Part shown: positions 19,419-30,186 of the stretch, in pieces
How the letters are laid out: each line of letters opens with the position of its first letter
Numbering within the stretch: the stretch's first letter is position 1
From: Gnetum montanum
Taxonomy: Eukaryota; Streptophyta; Gnetopsida; Gnetales; Gnetaceae
NCBI GenBank assembly: GCA_015680685.1
Contig: MNCI01026334.1
Span: 301,674 to 334,639, forward strand
Direction of reading: 5' to 3'
Length of the DNA stretch: 32,966 bases
The notes under the pieces: generated by a model
The model's database searches: none
What the model was told of the DNA's origin: nothing
What the model saw: only the letters and a program-made list of their open reading frames with translations
Translations under genes and position numbers: made by a program

Positions 19419-19739
19419 CACCTTTTCTATCTGATCATAAAAACTCTTGAAGCTCTCTCTATGAGTGTCTAAAAGTAGGCAAGTGAATACATCCCCTGTT
19501 TACACTATGAAATTTGATGTAAAAGAAATAACATATTCTTCACTAATATTTTTTTAAAAAGGGATTTGAGTTAGTCTAAAAGGGTCTTAAAAGTATATTT
19601 TATGGCCTCCAGTGGACTAATGGGTCAAAACTTTTGCCTTGTGAGCCGCATGTTCCCTTTCAATTGTTACATGATCCCTCAATGGTCATTCAATGCTGTA
19701 ATAGATTTTGACACAAATAAGAGTTTGAGCAATTTTGGA

Positions 19740-20130
19740 TCTCCCTCTTTAACCAGATTTGGAATCTTCCAACTCTTCCTAAAATTCAACAGTTTCTTTG
19801 GTGTCTTCTTCATCAAGGTTTACCCATCAGCAAATGCTTTGAATATCTTGGGATTCACACTCTTAAGTGCCCCCTCTATGGTGGAATTGAAGATTTTATC
19901 CATGTTTTTTGGCATTGCCCCTTTGCTTAGCATACATGGGGATGGGCTTCTAAAGTCATCACTTTGTGTAAACTTTCTCAAGATGACATTATGTTTAGCT
20001 TTTTGTCTAACACTTCCGTGAACTACAAAATTTTTTTGGAATGTTATTAGGCCCATTGTTCTATATTATATATGGAAACACAAATGTCCTATTCTTTTTC
20101 AGAGGGTTGATGATTCAAATATCTGTCATT
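19740..20130 (+). pseudogene. L1-type LINE ORF2 3' end: zinc-binding domain of the reverse transcriptase (zf-RVT)
   Basis: The frame containing TGG 19760-19762 reads 'IWNLPTLPKIQQFLWC', then 'LPISKCFEYLGIHTLKCP', then 'FIHVFWHCPFA' before a stop at about 19928. This matches the C-terminal zf-RVT pattern of plant L1 elements: W-x-L-x-x-P-x-K-x-x-x-F-L-W, then C-P-x-C, then H-x-F-x-x-C. The second Cys of the C-P-x-C pair is Tyr here. After a frameshift near 20035, 'VLYYIWKHKC' resembles the I-W-x-x-R-N segment that follows. The 139-codon frame at 19602-20021 is the shifted shadow of this domain and is not itself a protein. The 5' end is missing. Confidence 0.8.
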
Positions 20131-20430
20131 TACCTATTATGGAGAAACTATAGATCCTCCACCTTGTTCACTTCCAAATTATATCTCATGCTTTAAAGCT
20201 CAAGTTGGATACTAATCAATTGATTCATCTTGTAGCCTTGGAGTAGATATGTGAGTCCTAGCAATCTCACTCGGAGTGTCTTTGCATAATTTCCAATGTT
20301 TTCTACTTCATCTAGTTTTTTACCACTCTTATTTGCTCTAGACATTAAGTCCCCTTTCCTTCTATATCTAGTTTAAATGTGTTGATGTTGAATATGTATT
20401 TAACTTTTTTTTTTTTTCTTAATAAAACTC
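20131..20430 (+). other. Probable 3' untranslated tail of the LINE remnant
   Basis: Non-coding sequence that ends in a run of 13 T followed by CTTAATAAAACTC (20405-20430). T-rich tracts followed by TTAATAAAA are common near the 3' end of plant L1 elements. No poly-A tail survives. Confidence 0.4.
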
Positions 20431-20433
20431 GTT

Positions 20434-20500
20434 TATGAGCTGTAGCACAGTTGCGAGATGCAAACCAGCCTCAAGAACCGGGTTCAAGGTTTCCTATCAG
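20434..20500 (+). mobile_element. tRNA-derived SINE-like sequence with pol III A and B boxes
   Basis: TAGCACAGTTGC at 20443-20454 fits the tRNA A box (TRGCNNAGYNGG) at all but the last base. GGTTCAAGGTT at 20481-20491 fits the B box (GGTTCRANNCC) except for the final CC. The 26-nt spacing is in the range for tRNAs and SINEs. The sequence between does not fold as a normal tRNA that I can see, and no CCA-proximal acceptor pairing is present, so a SINE head is likelier than a tRNA gene. The 3' limit is unclear; it may extend towards 20560. Confidence 0.5.
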
Positions 20501-20593
20501 CAACCCTGATGCTTGCTATCTTGGAGGCATCTTGCAAGCATAGACACTGCAATAACGTACTCTGAAATTAAGGCGAGGAAAGAAGAAAGAAAT

Positions 20594-20709
20594 GTTATTT
20601 ACGTGAGCACAAAAATAATAAAACTGTTCAATTTTTTTTAAGATACCATGCACAGGATCGTAACATTAAATACGCTCCCAGTTTTTGGCACCGCCAAAGT
20701 TATTTACGT
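20594..20709. promoter_or_regulatory. Upstream region of the host gene with a repeated ACGT-core motif
   Basis: GTTATTTACGT occurs at 20594-20604 and again at 20699-20709, both on the plus strand and 105 bp apart. The first copy continues as TTACGTGAGC, close to ACGT-core (bZIP/bHLH) sites. The second lies 80 bp before the start codon, followed by the GC-rich TAGGCGCCGAG. No clear TATA box is seen nearby. Its role as promoter is inferred from position and the repeated word. Confidence 0.4.
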
Positions 20710-20788
20710 TTAGGCGCCGAGTTTTCAGTTAAGGTGTTGAATATCGAAAGCTCTGTAAATCAGGGGCACAGCAGCTGGATTTACAAAC

Positions 20789-23700
20789 ATGCAAGTGAAG
20801 CACCGAGCAAATGCATCAAATGCGGGAAGGCCGATCGGCACGGATGGCTCCGATTTCTCCTACCGAATGACCGTTGATCAGAGTAATTTTCATCCTACAA
20901 ATGCTATGCAATTGGCTTTTCTTTGTTTATATTCATTTTTTGTTGTCTTTTAATTCTTCTGTATTCTCGACTGTCTTTTTCATTCAGGGTTTCAAAAGGC
21001 CGCGAACAGAAAGGCCCAGCTATACAAGTTGTTCATTGCTCAGGTAGCATGTTTTGTTCTGTTTCTTTGTGGTTTGCGCGGATGTCGGAAATAGTTTTAT
21101 GCCAGGCCTTTTTCACTTTAAGGAATTCTTCGACACGATAGTTTGCATACTGTAGATGCAAATCTGTACTTCTATTAATTCCCTTGCATATTATTTTTAG
21201 CTTAAAAGCTGAGTGATACCTGATCATTTGTACATTAAATTAATATGCACAATTATGGACAGTGAGTCACTTCATGGTGTTAAGGGGAAAAGGCTTCTGT
21301 TTCAGCTTCTGTTCAATGATAATTAACCTTAAAAAATTATTTAGAAATTTAAAATTGAGCCCTTTTTCGGTGCTATCTTGCAACTGAATTAGAAAATATA
21401 TTCAATGAATTCTGCTGAAGTATCGAGAAATTGGATAAAACCGTAAAAGAAATCGCTGAAGCTGAATTATGTATTAAAGGTCCCTGGGTCTCCATGGATG
21501 TGCAGTGGCGTACTTCACTTTTGATTCTAGTTTCATTAAAACATGCTGGAATCGTTAAAGGGTTTTCGATTGCTTCTTATCATTTTCTTGAGGGTCATAA
21601 TTGTGGCCTTTGTCTTGCTTTGGTTGGAGGTCATATAAATCTTCTTCCCTAATAAAACAATTAACCTTTTTGAAGCATTTATGAACAACTGATAGTTGGT
21701 TAAGTTCCTACATTAATGGGCCATCCCATGTTGATGGGATAAGGGCACCATGATGATGATGCTAGTGGGTAAAGTTGTTGTTCATGGCAAAATGCTTCAG
21801 AGCCTAGTGGAGTTTGAATACGTATTGTTGAATGCCACAACCTGCCATTCCATTTATTATATGTATATATTTTGGTTGATGGTCACCAGTTACATCCTAT
21901 TTGCGTTGTCAAAGTTTGCTATAAATTGCCGCTGATAGAGTTATCAACTTTAGCCTGAGCTGTCATGAGGAAGCAGCTTTTTTCTCTTAAAGTAGGGACC
22001 TTCTAAATGATAGTAGGTAATTTATTCGATAGAAAATCTAATTTTTTTGGGAGCATGTTTCAAAGCCAAGGTTGGCTATCCCGAATTCATCAACATTATT
22101 TCATTTGGTCCCTATGGAAAGTGCTGTCATGTTCTTACCTATTTATACGTTTTTCTTATTATCAGGGAGACTAGCATGATAAACTCATAAATGCTATTTC
22201 TTAATCTAGAAATTCTGTTTTTCATTGCACATTGAATGATCAGGGTGGCTATCTCTCACCCACCGACAGTAGTTGTTAATGCTACTAGGCTAGTGTTGAG
22301 TTCTTAGCTATTTACATATTTTACTTTTTTAGCAAGATTAACACCAGAAGACCATAAATGCTAGTGTTTCCCAAAGCAATTTACTTTAAAATGAAAATTT
22401 GCAACTCTAAAAGTTTCATGTTTGTTCTAACTTATCATGGATTATAGACATAGTTCATTACATTTTATCACTGTATTTATGGTTCGTCCTCGGATATTTT
22501 CCTTACTGTTTCTCCTAGGTTTTAAACCAGACCTCCAACTCCTTCCATGTAAAAGAAGTCTAAATGTTGGTATAGTTGAGCCGGAATAACTGATGACTTC
22601 TCGCATACAACACCTTTGTTTATATAGCTTAGTAATGCAACTTCTTTCCTGTAAGGTCAAACATTGAAAAGGTTTTATAGGATTCTTTGTAACTTCTTGA
22701 AACTCAATTGCCTTACATCTTCAACATTCTTTGTCCAATATTTCTCTAGAGAAACTGCTTAGCATACTTAAATGGAAGAATTTTTCTCAAACTTTCTAGA
22801 GGTACTTTTAATCGGAAAAAAAAAAGCATAAAAATGAAGAGTATTCTTCTACAATCAAATCTTGCTATGTGAATGGGGCAATACTTATTAAGTTGTAAGG
22901 AAGCTTTGGACTTTTTTCTGCATTAACATGCTTGTCTTGTGCAATGTCTTGTGTTATATATTTAAATTTTTAAAAATTAATAGATATTTTCTATTCATTT
23001 TGCATTTGACACCTACTAGGCCCGTGAAACTCTAGCAGATAAAATAATAACTTTGTTCCCATTGTTATTTTAAGAAACAAGCTCAAATTAGCTTTTTAGA
23101 ATCATTCCACAAAAATGTCACAGAATCTTTTCTGTTTTCCAAATATTGCAAATTTTCAGTTTCTTAGGTCACTGGATCAGTCTAACTATAGAAATTCATA
23201 ATTTTATCTTCATTCGCTTGTCTCATTATGATCTGTTTTTTAATATTTTGAAATTTTAGGCTGCTTGTCAACTGCCACAAATATTATGGGTAGCATGTAT
23301 GATATTGAAAGGACAAGAATTTAACAGAGTCTTTTTATATTCAATTGCCCTTGGAATCTTCTCCCTTGTATGCGGAGAGAAAGGTAAGCAGGATTGGTCT
23401 GTCACTTACTAACACTAATTACATGTATATCAAATGTATATGTGTGCACTGTAAATTTCCTTTTCTTGTTACCTGTCTTTAAATTTGTTTGCCGATGGTG
23501 ATTTGTACTTGCCTATTTCTGTTCTTAGGTCGAAAGGGACATAGCTCCTTTTTTCTGAAACTTTACATGTTTACTTCATCCGTGGCAACTGTTCTATTTC
23601 TTCTATACAGTGGTATTGTGAAGAGTTTGGATGAGGTAAACATAATATTAAGTTTGGCACCTTTTATACATCAGGTTACTGATTGATTTAATATTGTGAA

Positions 23701-26363
23701 AAGAGTTTCTGCATTTTGATGGCTCTTTCCCTCTTTTTAGTAGGTCTATAATTTGAATATATTTTGGTATCGCATTTTGGAAGTATGGCACTTTGTTTGG
23801 CTTTTAGCCTGTCAGTGTCTGAGTGAAACAAAGATGATTTTCATCAGGATGTTGTTACACATTGTAAATTATATAGAATTATTTTATACCAGTATTTCTT
23901 CCTGTTAATTATAGCTTAATAATATGCTTTTTACCAAAGAATCTCAGATATATCCTGTTTGGGTAAAACATGAAACGTAATAGTTCCTATGATGGCGGCA
24001 ATTTTTTTTGCAGGTTTTTCCTAGGATAATACTGTGAACTTGTGTTCATAATGTTACCAGTTGCAAAGCAGTATTCAAAGACTTTTCCCCCATCCTCCAT
24101 GACTAGATGTTAAGATGTACAAAACACAACTAAACACAATAGAACACAAGTTAACCATTGATATGAGTAGGCATGATTGTTCTGTTATAGGTATTGCTAG
24201 TTCTGTAACTATTAGAAGATGGGCATGGAATTCTGTATGTGTACGTAAGACCAGAAGGTACTTATTTGCAATGGAGGAAAAATTATAATTTTGTTTCATA
24301 TCAACCAATAAAAACTTTGTATAAAGGGAGATGTAAGTGCCTTATCATGCCTAGTTAAGTAAGTTATTGTAAGTACCTTATAATGTTTTGTTCTATTTGT
24401 TAACAGAAACAAGTGGCTCAAAAGATAATTGCAACGACAACATAGTGATAAACATATCATTGCAGAGTTGCAGTATGAAATAAGATATTAGTATAACAAA
24501 AAACATGTTGAAATTGGTTAAGAAAATTTACTTGTTGCATTAATATTCTAGTTTTGAATTGGATAAGCATCTATTACCAGTTTCAGAATGCTTGATTCTT
24601 TCAGACTGGATTAAGGAAATGTTTGCACTACTTTCCTATTGGGCTGGGATTCATTGAAAGTCACCCATGTCTAGCACTATGTTATGCTAAAAGTAGATAA
24701 GTTTTTGGAAGTTTCTCATAAAGAAAGTGGTGTACCTATTCATGGTTAAGTTATTTGGTGCTCAAGTGACATCTCTATGGCATGCATGCGTTGGGCCTGA
24801 CACTCTTGATAGATCAATATTTTGCACCATAAAGGATAGCAGGTATGATGGCAGTTTGGTAGCACTTTCCCTTCAATGTAGCAGCTATTCTTTAATCACA
24901 AAGTACACCACTAATTGCTGGCCATTTTATCCAGCCTGCTTCAATTCTGCTTGTAACATCATCATTAATCACACCTTCCATTTGAACAGTTGATTCAAAG
25001 TATCTGAATTGCTTGCTTTGTGTAACCTCTTGGTCTTGAATTCTAATCTTCATATCTTGATTACTTGCTTTTCTACTAAAAATACACTCCATTTTAAAGG
25101 TTTTACTTTTACTAATCCTTACCTCCTTTGATTCTAATGTAGTTCTCCAAGTCTCCATTTTTGCACTCCATTTTTGCAGCGAGGGCTTCTTTAGATTTAT
25201 CCAACACTATATCATTTGCAAAGAACATACATCAAGAACATACATCAAAGTGTGTGGGGTGTCACAGAATAAGTAAATGTGAGCAACCCAATACGTAGCA
25301 ATGCAACTATTAAGAGCTGTGGCTCCACCCCTAGCCTTCTGCGCTGTTGTATGGCTAGGCATACAATGAGCTTTGCAGGAGCTTTTTGGCGGTTAGGATT
25401 CCTTTTTAATCTCACGCAACTTGGGCATGTATCTCTTTTAAGATCATTACATTTTAGCAGTTTCATAAAACTAGCATCAGTTTTTGCATGTTTTAAAGTC
25501 CTTATGTGAAATATTTCCTCCTCACATCTGTGCACAGCTGGGATATTTTCAAACTTCATATTCCTTGTAATACAATTTTCTTGTTTACAATATAAAAGTC
25601 CGGTTCCTTTCAAAGTTAAAACGCCTACTTGTTTGAGGACTATGTAGAAACATTTCACCTACATGTTATTTTATTATATTTATTTATTTATTTATTTTGG
25701 CGTTTGTCCAAATGCCGGCTTTGTTTCTGGAGACTAGTGTTCAGGCTGATCATTACATTTTCATTCCTAGTAATTAGAAGAATCTATTTAAATAATGCGT
25801 GTTGAATGATTTTGTGTTTTCAGTCATGGGTTTTCATGCAAATGCTACAGATATTTTGCAGCAATTCAAGTCAGTCAGCATCTCAATGTATTGATTAATT
25901 ATACCCACATAATAATTTATAGACGTTAAATTATTAAAACCTCTTCCTAGTAACAGTGGATTTCATACCAAAAGCGTTTGTAAATTAACCTGAAGTCACA
26001 GATCCTATTGTTGCATTTGAAGGTGAAGCAAACTTATTTTAAATTTAGTTTTGCAGCTTTTTTGACTAGTCATTGCAGGATCAACCAGTTGCAGATCCAA
26101 TCACTTTTTCTATGCAACAGTCAACTTCCGCAACTGATACACATGAAGCTAATCCTTTGCTGATGTCACTGGATCTATTAAAAAAAGTGGCTGCTGTGGC
26201 TGGTAACTATAAAGTGTCTTGAGTCATTTATATGAAGAAGGAATAAAACAATTCACTCACAATGTTCTTCATTTTGTGGTGCATTTCAGGAGCGGTTGTT
26301 CAAATCGTATCAGTGCTCTTAACAGATAATTTGTTGACAAACATGTCCTTGAAAAGCTCCTGA
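20789..26363 (+). CDS. Jagunal-like membrane protein, six exons, 192 residues
   Basis: Exons are 20789-20882, 20988-21043, 23260-23383, 23529-23635, 26079-26202 and 26290-26363 (TGA 26361-26363). Every junction is GT-AG and the phases fit (1,0,1,0,1). ATG 20789 is the first in frame after an in-frame TAA at 20756. The N-terminus carries 'GTDGSDFSYRM' (residues 17-27), a signature resembling the start of Jagunal proteins ('GTDGSDF' then basic residues), followed by a basic helix (32-45). Hydrophobic segments lie at about 51-66, 74-88, 99-122 and 164-184. The linker at 128-153 is acidic and Ser/Thr-rich. Animal Jagunal acts in endoplasmic reticulum organisation and secretion, and plants have Jagunal-like proteins, so an ER membrane role is inferred. 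The name is less certain than the gene structure. It is intact and shows no disabling change. Confidence 0.8.
21044..23259 (+). other. Intron 2 of the Jagunal-like gene (2216 bp)
   Basis: It runs from donor CAG|GTAGCA to acceptor TTTTAG|GC. It is long and AT-rich, with no recognised transposon domain. Short frames at 21431-21652, 21750-21935 and 22442-22660 (minus) have no homology that I can name. The neighbouring introns 1, 3 and 5 are only 105, 145 and 87 bp, so the gene mixes compact and expanded introns. Confidence 0.75.
23636..26078 (+). other. Intron 4 of the Jagunal-like gene (2443 bp) with LINE insertion
   Basis: It runs from donor GATGAG|GTAAAC to acceptor CATTGCAG|GATC. The middle contains an antisense RTE-type LINE fragment (24730-25240). 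The rest shows no gene; the minus-strand frame 25245-25658 is Cys- and basic-rich but unrecognised. A (TTTA)n-like stretch lies at about 25668-25698. Confidence 0.75.
24730..25240 (-). pseudogene. RTE-type LINE reverse transcriptase fragment inside intron 4
   Basis: Read on the minus strand, the order is a catalytic-box remnant 'CMFFANDIVLDKSKEAL' (FAND codons at 25211-25222, where active copies have F/Y-A-D-D), then 'METWRTTLESKEVRISKSKT', 'QFRYFESTVQMEGVINDDVT', 'RIEAGWIKWPAISGVLCD', and 'LKGKCYQTAIIPAILYGA' after a stop. This succession is diagnostic for plant RTE LINE RT C-terminal parts. A 13-bp tandem duplication (CTCCATTTTTGCA, 25153-25165 and 25166-25178) shifts the frame between the first two blocks. 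The 5' and 3' ends are missing. The antisense orientation may have limited harm to splicing. Confidence 0.85.
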
Positions 26364-26700
26364 TAATTTAATTTTTCTTCGTTGGCCTTTAGATTACCCT
26401 CTTTTTTGTAGCACTAAAGGAAGTGACCGTAGGTCTTATCTGTTAAAATCTTGTGGAAATCACTATTTTTCTATATTGAGAATGCAGTATTTTCATATTT
26501 TTGCTGGACATTCCAATATACACCAGAAGAGAATAAGCTGACAAATTTGTAGATGTTGAATATGCGATCGTAAATTTTGACATGCACGTTGGTTTCACTG
26601 CATGGTTTTCAAAGATGATGATTTATCTGTTTTTGTTTTTTAAAAGGATAATATGCTTTAAAATTAATAATGTTGTGCAATAGCAACAAAATGAATTTAC
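26364..26700 (+). other. Probable 3' untranslated region of the Jagunal-like gene
   Basis: T-rich sequence directly after the stop codon. No canonical AATAAA is seen close by; candidates for a plant near-upstream element are GAATAAGC at about 26530 and TTAATAATG at about 26666. The exact end cannot be fixed without transcripts. Confidence 0.4.
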
Positions 26701-28392
26701 CCTTGATACATCTAGGAAAGGGGGAAATGAAAGCGAATAGGATTTAACCAAACAGCACCATTGGACACAGTTATTGAAACGAAGTGTTTCATTTTGTCTC
26801 AATCGCTTATAAAACGAAGGATATTAATGTTTCATTTGTCCTACTTAAGTACGCATTGAATGTTTTTCACTTTTTATAGTTTTCACATGTTTAATTATTG
26901 ATTATTTGCAAATTCCCTTTATTTAAAGGGTGATTGGAAACAAAAACTTGGAGCATAATACAATGCCTAGATAGGATCTCTATGACCTTATGGATTAGAA
27001 AAAAAATTCAGGTAAAAGAAATTCTGAAATTGGGTATCAGATAGGTGTAAGAGAATTTTAGTGGTCATAATTTCATACATTCAAATTTAGTTTTATTTCT
27101 TTTTTAGCTAAAAGAAAAATATATGTAACATTACCTTTATAGTCCAAAAGTAATGTATCTTATCAAGGGTACAACAATCAATAGTCAAACTCCATTTGCA
27201 TCTAAAGTTTTATTCATGGAATAACATAAACATTATCCTAGTTTGATGTGCTACTTTAACAATTCAGCGTGTTTTAAATCAAAAAGTGTGTTCATTCAAT
27301 AACACACATTATCTATGCTAGTTTGATGTGGTGGTAATGAACTATCATCAAATATTTAACGTCTCCTTCATGAGACATGCTTGAAAGCAAAGGTCAAATA
27401 TGGCATACATGTTAAAAAATCATTTAACTAAAGGACGCTAAGATGCAGAAATAGTTTTGAAACTTTGTGATATGAGCTATCTAGTCTCAAATCACAAATT
27501 TTGGCAAAATTCACATGTGATTTAATTTATTGTATTTCGAACAAGGGGACATATTACGGTTGATAGGAAATTTGTGTTTGGCGGCTTATAGTTTATTCAA
27601 TAGTGTTAGTAGTCTTATTTATTAATGAAACTGAAACTAAAACTTTATGACCTTCTAGGTCTATTGGACAGAAGAAATAGATATGCTATAAGTTTTGAAA
27701 ACATAGAAAATTAAAGTATTCTTAATAATGTCTAAAACAAAATAACTAAATTTGCAATTGTAATAAAAAAAATGTGGTATTCATCTTCAATGCTAATTTT
27801 TTCTAGCAATAACACATTGGGTTTATTATTTTTAGCAATAACCTTGAAATGATTTCCCATGGAAATTTCTTGAACTTGAGTGCTTATTTTGAATCATATT
27901 TCATGTCAGAAGTAATAAAATTTGACAAAGAATTGAAGAAAACCTTGAACAAGCATAAGATATATATTTTAGAATAAAAATAACCCTCCATAATAATTTT
28001 AAAAATGCTAGTGGCACTCCATACTATAATCTATCTTTGTGTAAACCCATCAAACTATTACGGAAGTGTACCTCATAGGTTATGAGCTGTAAGTTGTTTT
28101 AATAAGTTATAATGGTCATTATTAGAAAGTTACATGCTTGTCACATAGGATCTAGTGTTCACCATTAGTTGTGCAAAGAAAAGTCTTCCTTTTATTACTA
28201 TAACTCTATCTTTACTTTTGTAATGAGCCATTACCAAAGTGTTTTGAGAAAAAAAAAGTATTTTCCTAATATAAATTGAGGTTAAATTTAGCATAAGCAT
28301 GAAGAGGAAGGATTAAAGGGTGTGTTAGCAAGTAATAAGCCTTGAAAATTATAAGGATAGTGTGTATCCTTGGTGGCAGGGTTGCACAATGG
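26701..28392. other. Intergenic stretch, no gene recognised
   Basis: AT-rich sequence with no open frame longer than about 60 codons. The only structure noted is a degenerate direct repeat with a period near 80 bp: 27212-27250 and 27291-27330 share ATTCA, AATAACA, CATTAT and the exact CTAGTTTGATGTG. Confidence 0.5.
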
Positions 28393-28393
28393 A

Positions 28394-28425
28394 ATAAGGT
28401 CCTCCTCAAATAAGGTCCTTCTCAA
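28394..28425. repeat. 16-bp tandem duplication
   Basis: ATAAGGTCCTCCTCAA (28394-28409) is followed directly by ATAAGGTCCTTCTCAA (28410-28425), with one mismatch. Confidence 0.9.
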
Positions 28426-28519
28426 CTCCTAAGATATGCAATCTCGCCCTTTAATTCCTTTTTAAAAATGCACCACAACTAGGCCATGAGAGAAAAGGTT
28501 ACTCATAGTAAAATTTTAA

Positions 28520-28835
28520 ATAGACCACGAGCCGGTGGCATTACTACTGGTCATAGTGAGGTCATAGTGAGCTTGTGGACTTGAAAATAGAGAAAAAATT
28601 GAAAACTAGTTTATCACAATACACAGTATGAGTTGTGGTGAGGCCACAGGCCATCATCTAGTTGTGGTGAACATTATGCTACCTCTATAGATGCTTATAT
28701 TTCAAACAAAAGACAAGGGTCTCTAAAAAAAATAGATCATGAATCATGATGAAGTTGTGGTATGTAGAACATAACTTATGGTGGTGTTATGGTTTGCTAG
28801 AACACAACTTGTAGTGAGGTTGTGATCTGCAACCA
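28520..28835. repeat. Degenerate minisatellite of GTTGTGGTGA-type units
   Basis: Variants of (A/G)ACTTGTGGTGAGGTTGTGRTYTGC recur through the stretch. The clearest units, each about 30-33 bp, are at 28741-28772, 28773-28805 and 28806-28834. An exact 11-bp tandem pair GTCATAGTGAG lies at 28550-28571. It is not coding. Confidence 0.55.
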
Positions 28836-30174
28836 AGCCCAAAAATAAAATAAAATGCACCAATTTAGAATGAAAATATGGAGTAGATCTAACCCTAAGA
28901 AGCGTAGGGAAGGCAAAGAAAATGATGTTTAGCCTCTTAAGATAATAATTAAGGTAACAAACATGAGAATTACATTAGATTCATGATTTAATTTAGAGCA
29001 TTATACAACATATCCAAAATATAGAAAAACCACGAAAATTTTCAAGTCTCCCTTAGATTTTCCTTCAAGTATGCACAATTTGAGCTCAAAGCATGCAACC
29101 ATCAATCTTCAAGCATCCAAGGCTTACCACTTGCTCAATTCACAAGGAATTTTAAGGAATTGAGCGAATCTTTTCATGGAAACAAGAAATCCCAAAAAGA
29201 GGACTTGCTTCAATAATAATTTTGTCTTAAATTGAAATGGAAAAAATAGATATTAAAGTTCAATGCTAAGTTGAACTCCTCAAACATATCAATAAGAGCA
29301 AGGGATTTCATCCATCCTTGCATTCATAGCATTCAAACCCATCAAACAATGCATAAACATTAATCATCTTGTATATGAAATATAAACATAATAGTGAACA
29401 TGCAAATGAAATTAAACTTAAGAGAATTGTTAATGAGAGCCCCAATTGAGAGAAATATACAACTCCTAAAGAGAGTCCTTAAGAGATATGAAATATTTAT
29501 AAGAATTGTGAGAAATCACATTGGGAAACTAATTGTGAAAGATGGTTTGAGAGAAAAATTGGAGATTTAACTCATGAGAGAAAACATGTTGATAGAATGC
29601 AAAGAAAGTGAGAAACCCTGAAAACTAAATGAACTTCAACACAAAACACTCAAAGATCTCAAACACACAAAAAGGAAAGAGAGCTTTAGTTCATTTCAAG
29701 CTTTCACATGAGGTAGTTACTCTTCTGATACCTCACTCTTCGATTTATACTTGATTTGAGGAGAAAGCTTTGCCCAAAATAGCATGTTCATACATGAAAG
29801 ATAGTTAATCTCCCCCCCCCTTTTTGTGTTTTCTCTTTTTTCTATGTTTTTTTGCTTCTAAACAAATATCAACAGTGTTACTTCTAACCTAAAAACCCCA
29901 CAACTTAACTTCTATAAACTTGTTATAACTTCTATCAACTTCTCATGACTCTAACATAAAACATGAAACAAAGAAAGAGAAATAACATTAGAGATGACAT
30001 CAAGAAGGCAGGTACACATTCACACTATACTCAACATTTGAGCTATTTCTCAAGATTAAAGAAGAGTTCTACACTAGTTTATATTTCTTTCCACATAAAT
30101 TTCTATGTTTTGTTTGTTTGTTTGTTTTCCTTTTACTGTCTCTATTTTCAGATTTACATTAATTTCATGGCAAG
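28836..30174. other. Unassigned stretch; its right end is probably the 3' part of a copia 5' LTR
   Basis: No gene is seen. A C9 run followed by T5 lies at 29812-29825, and repeated GTTT units at 30107-30124. Because a copia primer site begins at 30175, sequence just to its left should be the end of the 5' LTR, but the LTR start and its pair were not identified. The 88-codon frame 29963-30229 crosses the primer site and is therefore not a real protein. Confidence 0.4.
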
Positions 30175-30186
30175 TGGTATCAAAGC
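30175..30186 (+). other. Copia primer-binding site (initiator tRNA-Met type)
   Basis: TGGTATCAAAGC differs at one base from TGGTATCAGAGC, the usual Ty1/copia primer site complementary to the 3' end of initiator tRNA-Met. A copia integrase lies downstream on the same strand, which supports the call. Confidence 0.75.

Noticed and set aside
19602-20021. 139-codon frame as a novel protein
   Set aside because: The next frame encodes a recognisable LINE zf-RVT domain over the same bases, so this frame is a shadow.
20434-20500. A functional tRNA gene
   Set aside because: A and B boxes are present, but no acceptor-stem pairing, anticodon arm or normal T-loop could be fitted, and the B box lacks the final CC.
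25245-25658. 137-codon minus-strand frame in intron 4
   Set aside because: No domain is recognised, it lies in an intron of an intact gene, and it adjoins LINE sequence; it may be chance or part of an unrecognised repeat.
28520-28835. CRISPR-like array
   Set aside because: The repeats are degenerate, have no uniform spacers, and the genome is clearly eukaryotic.
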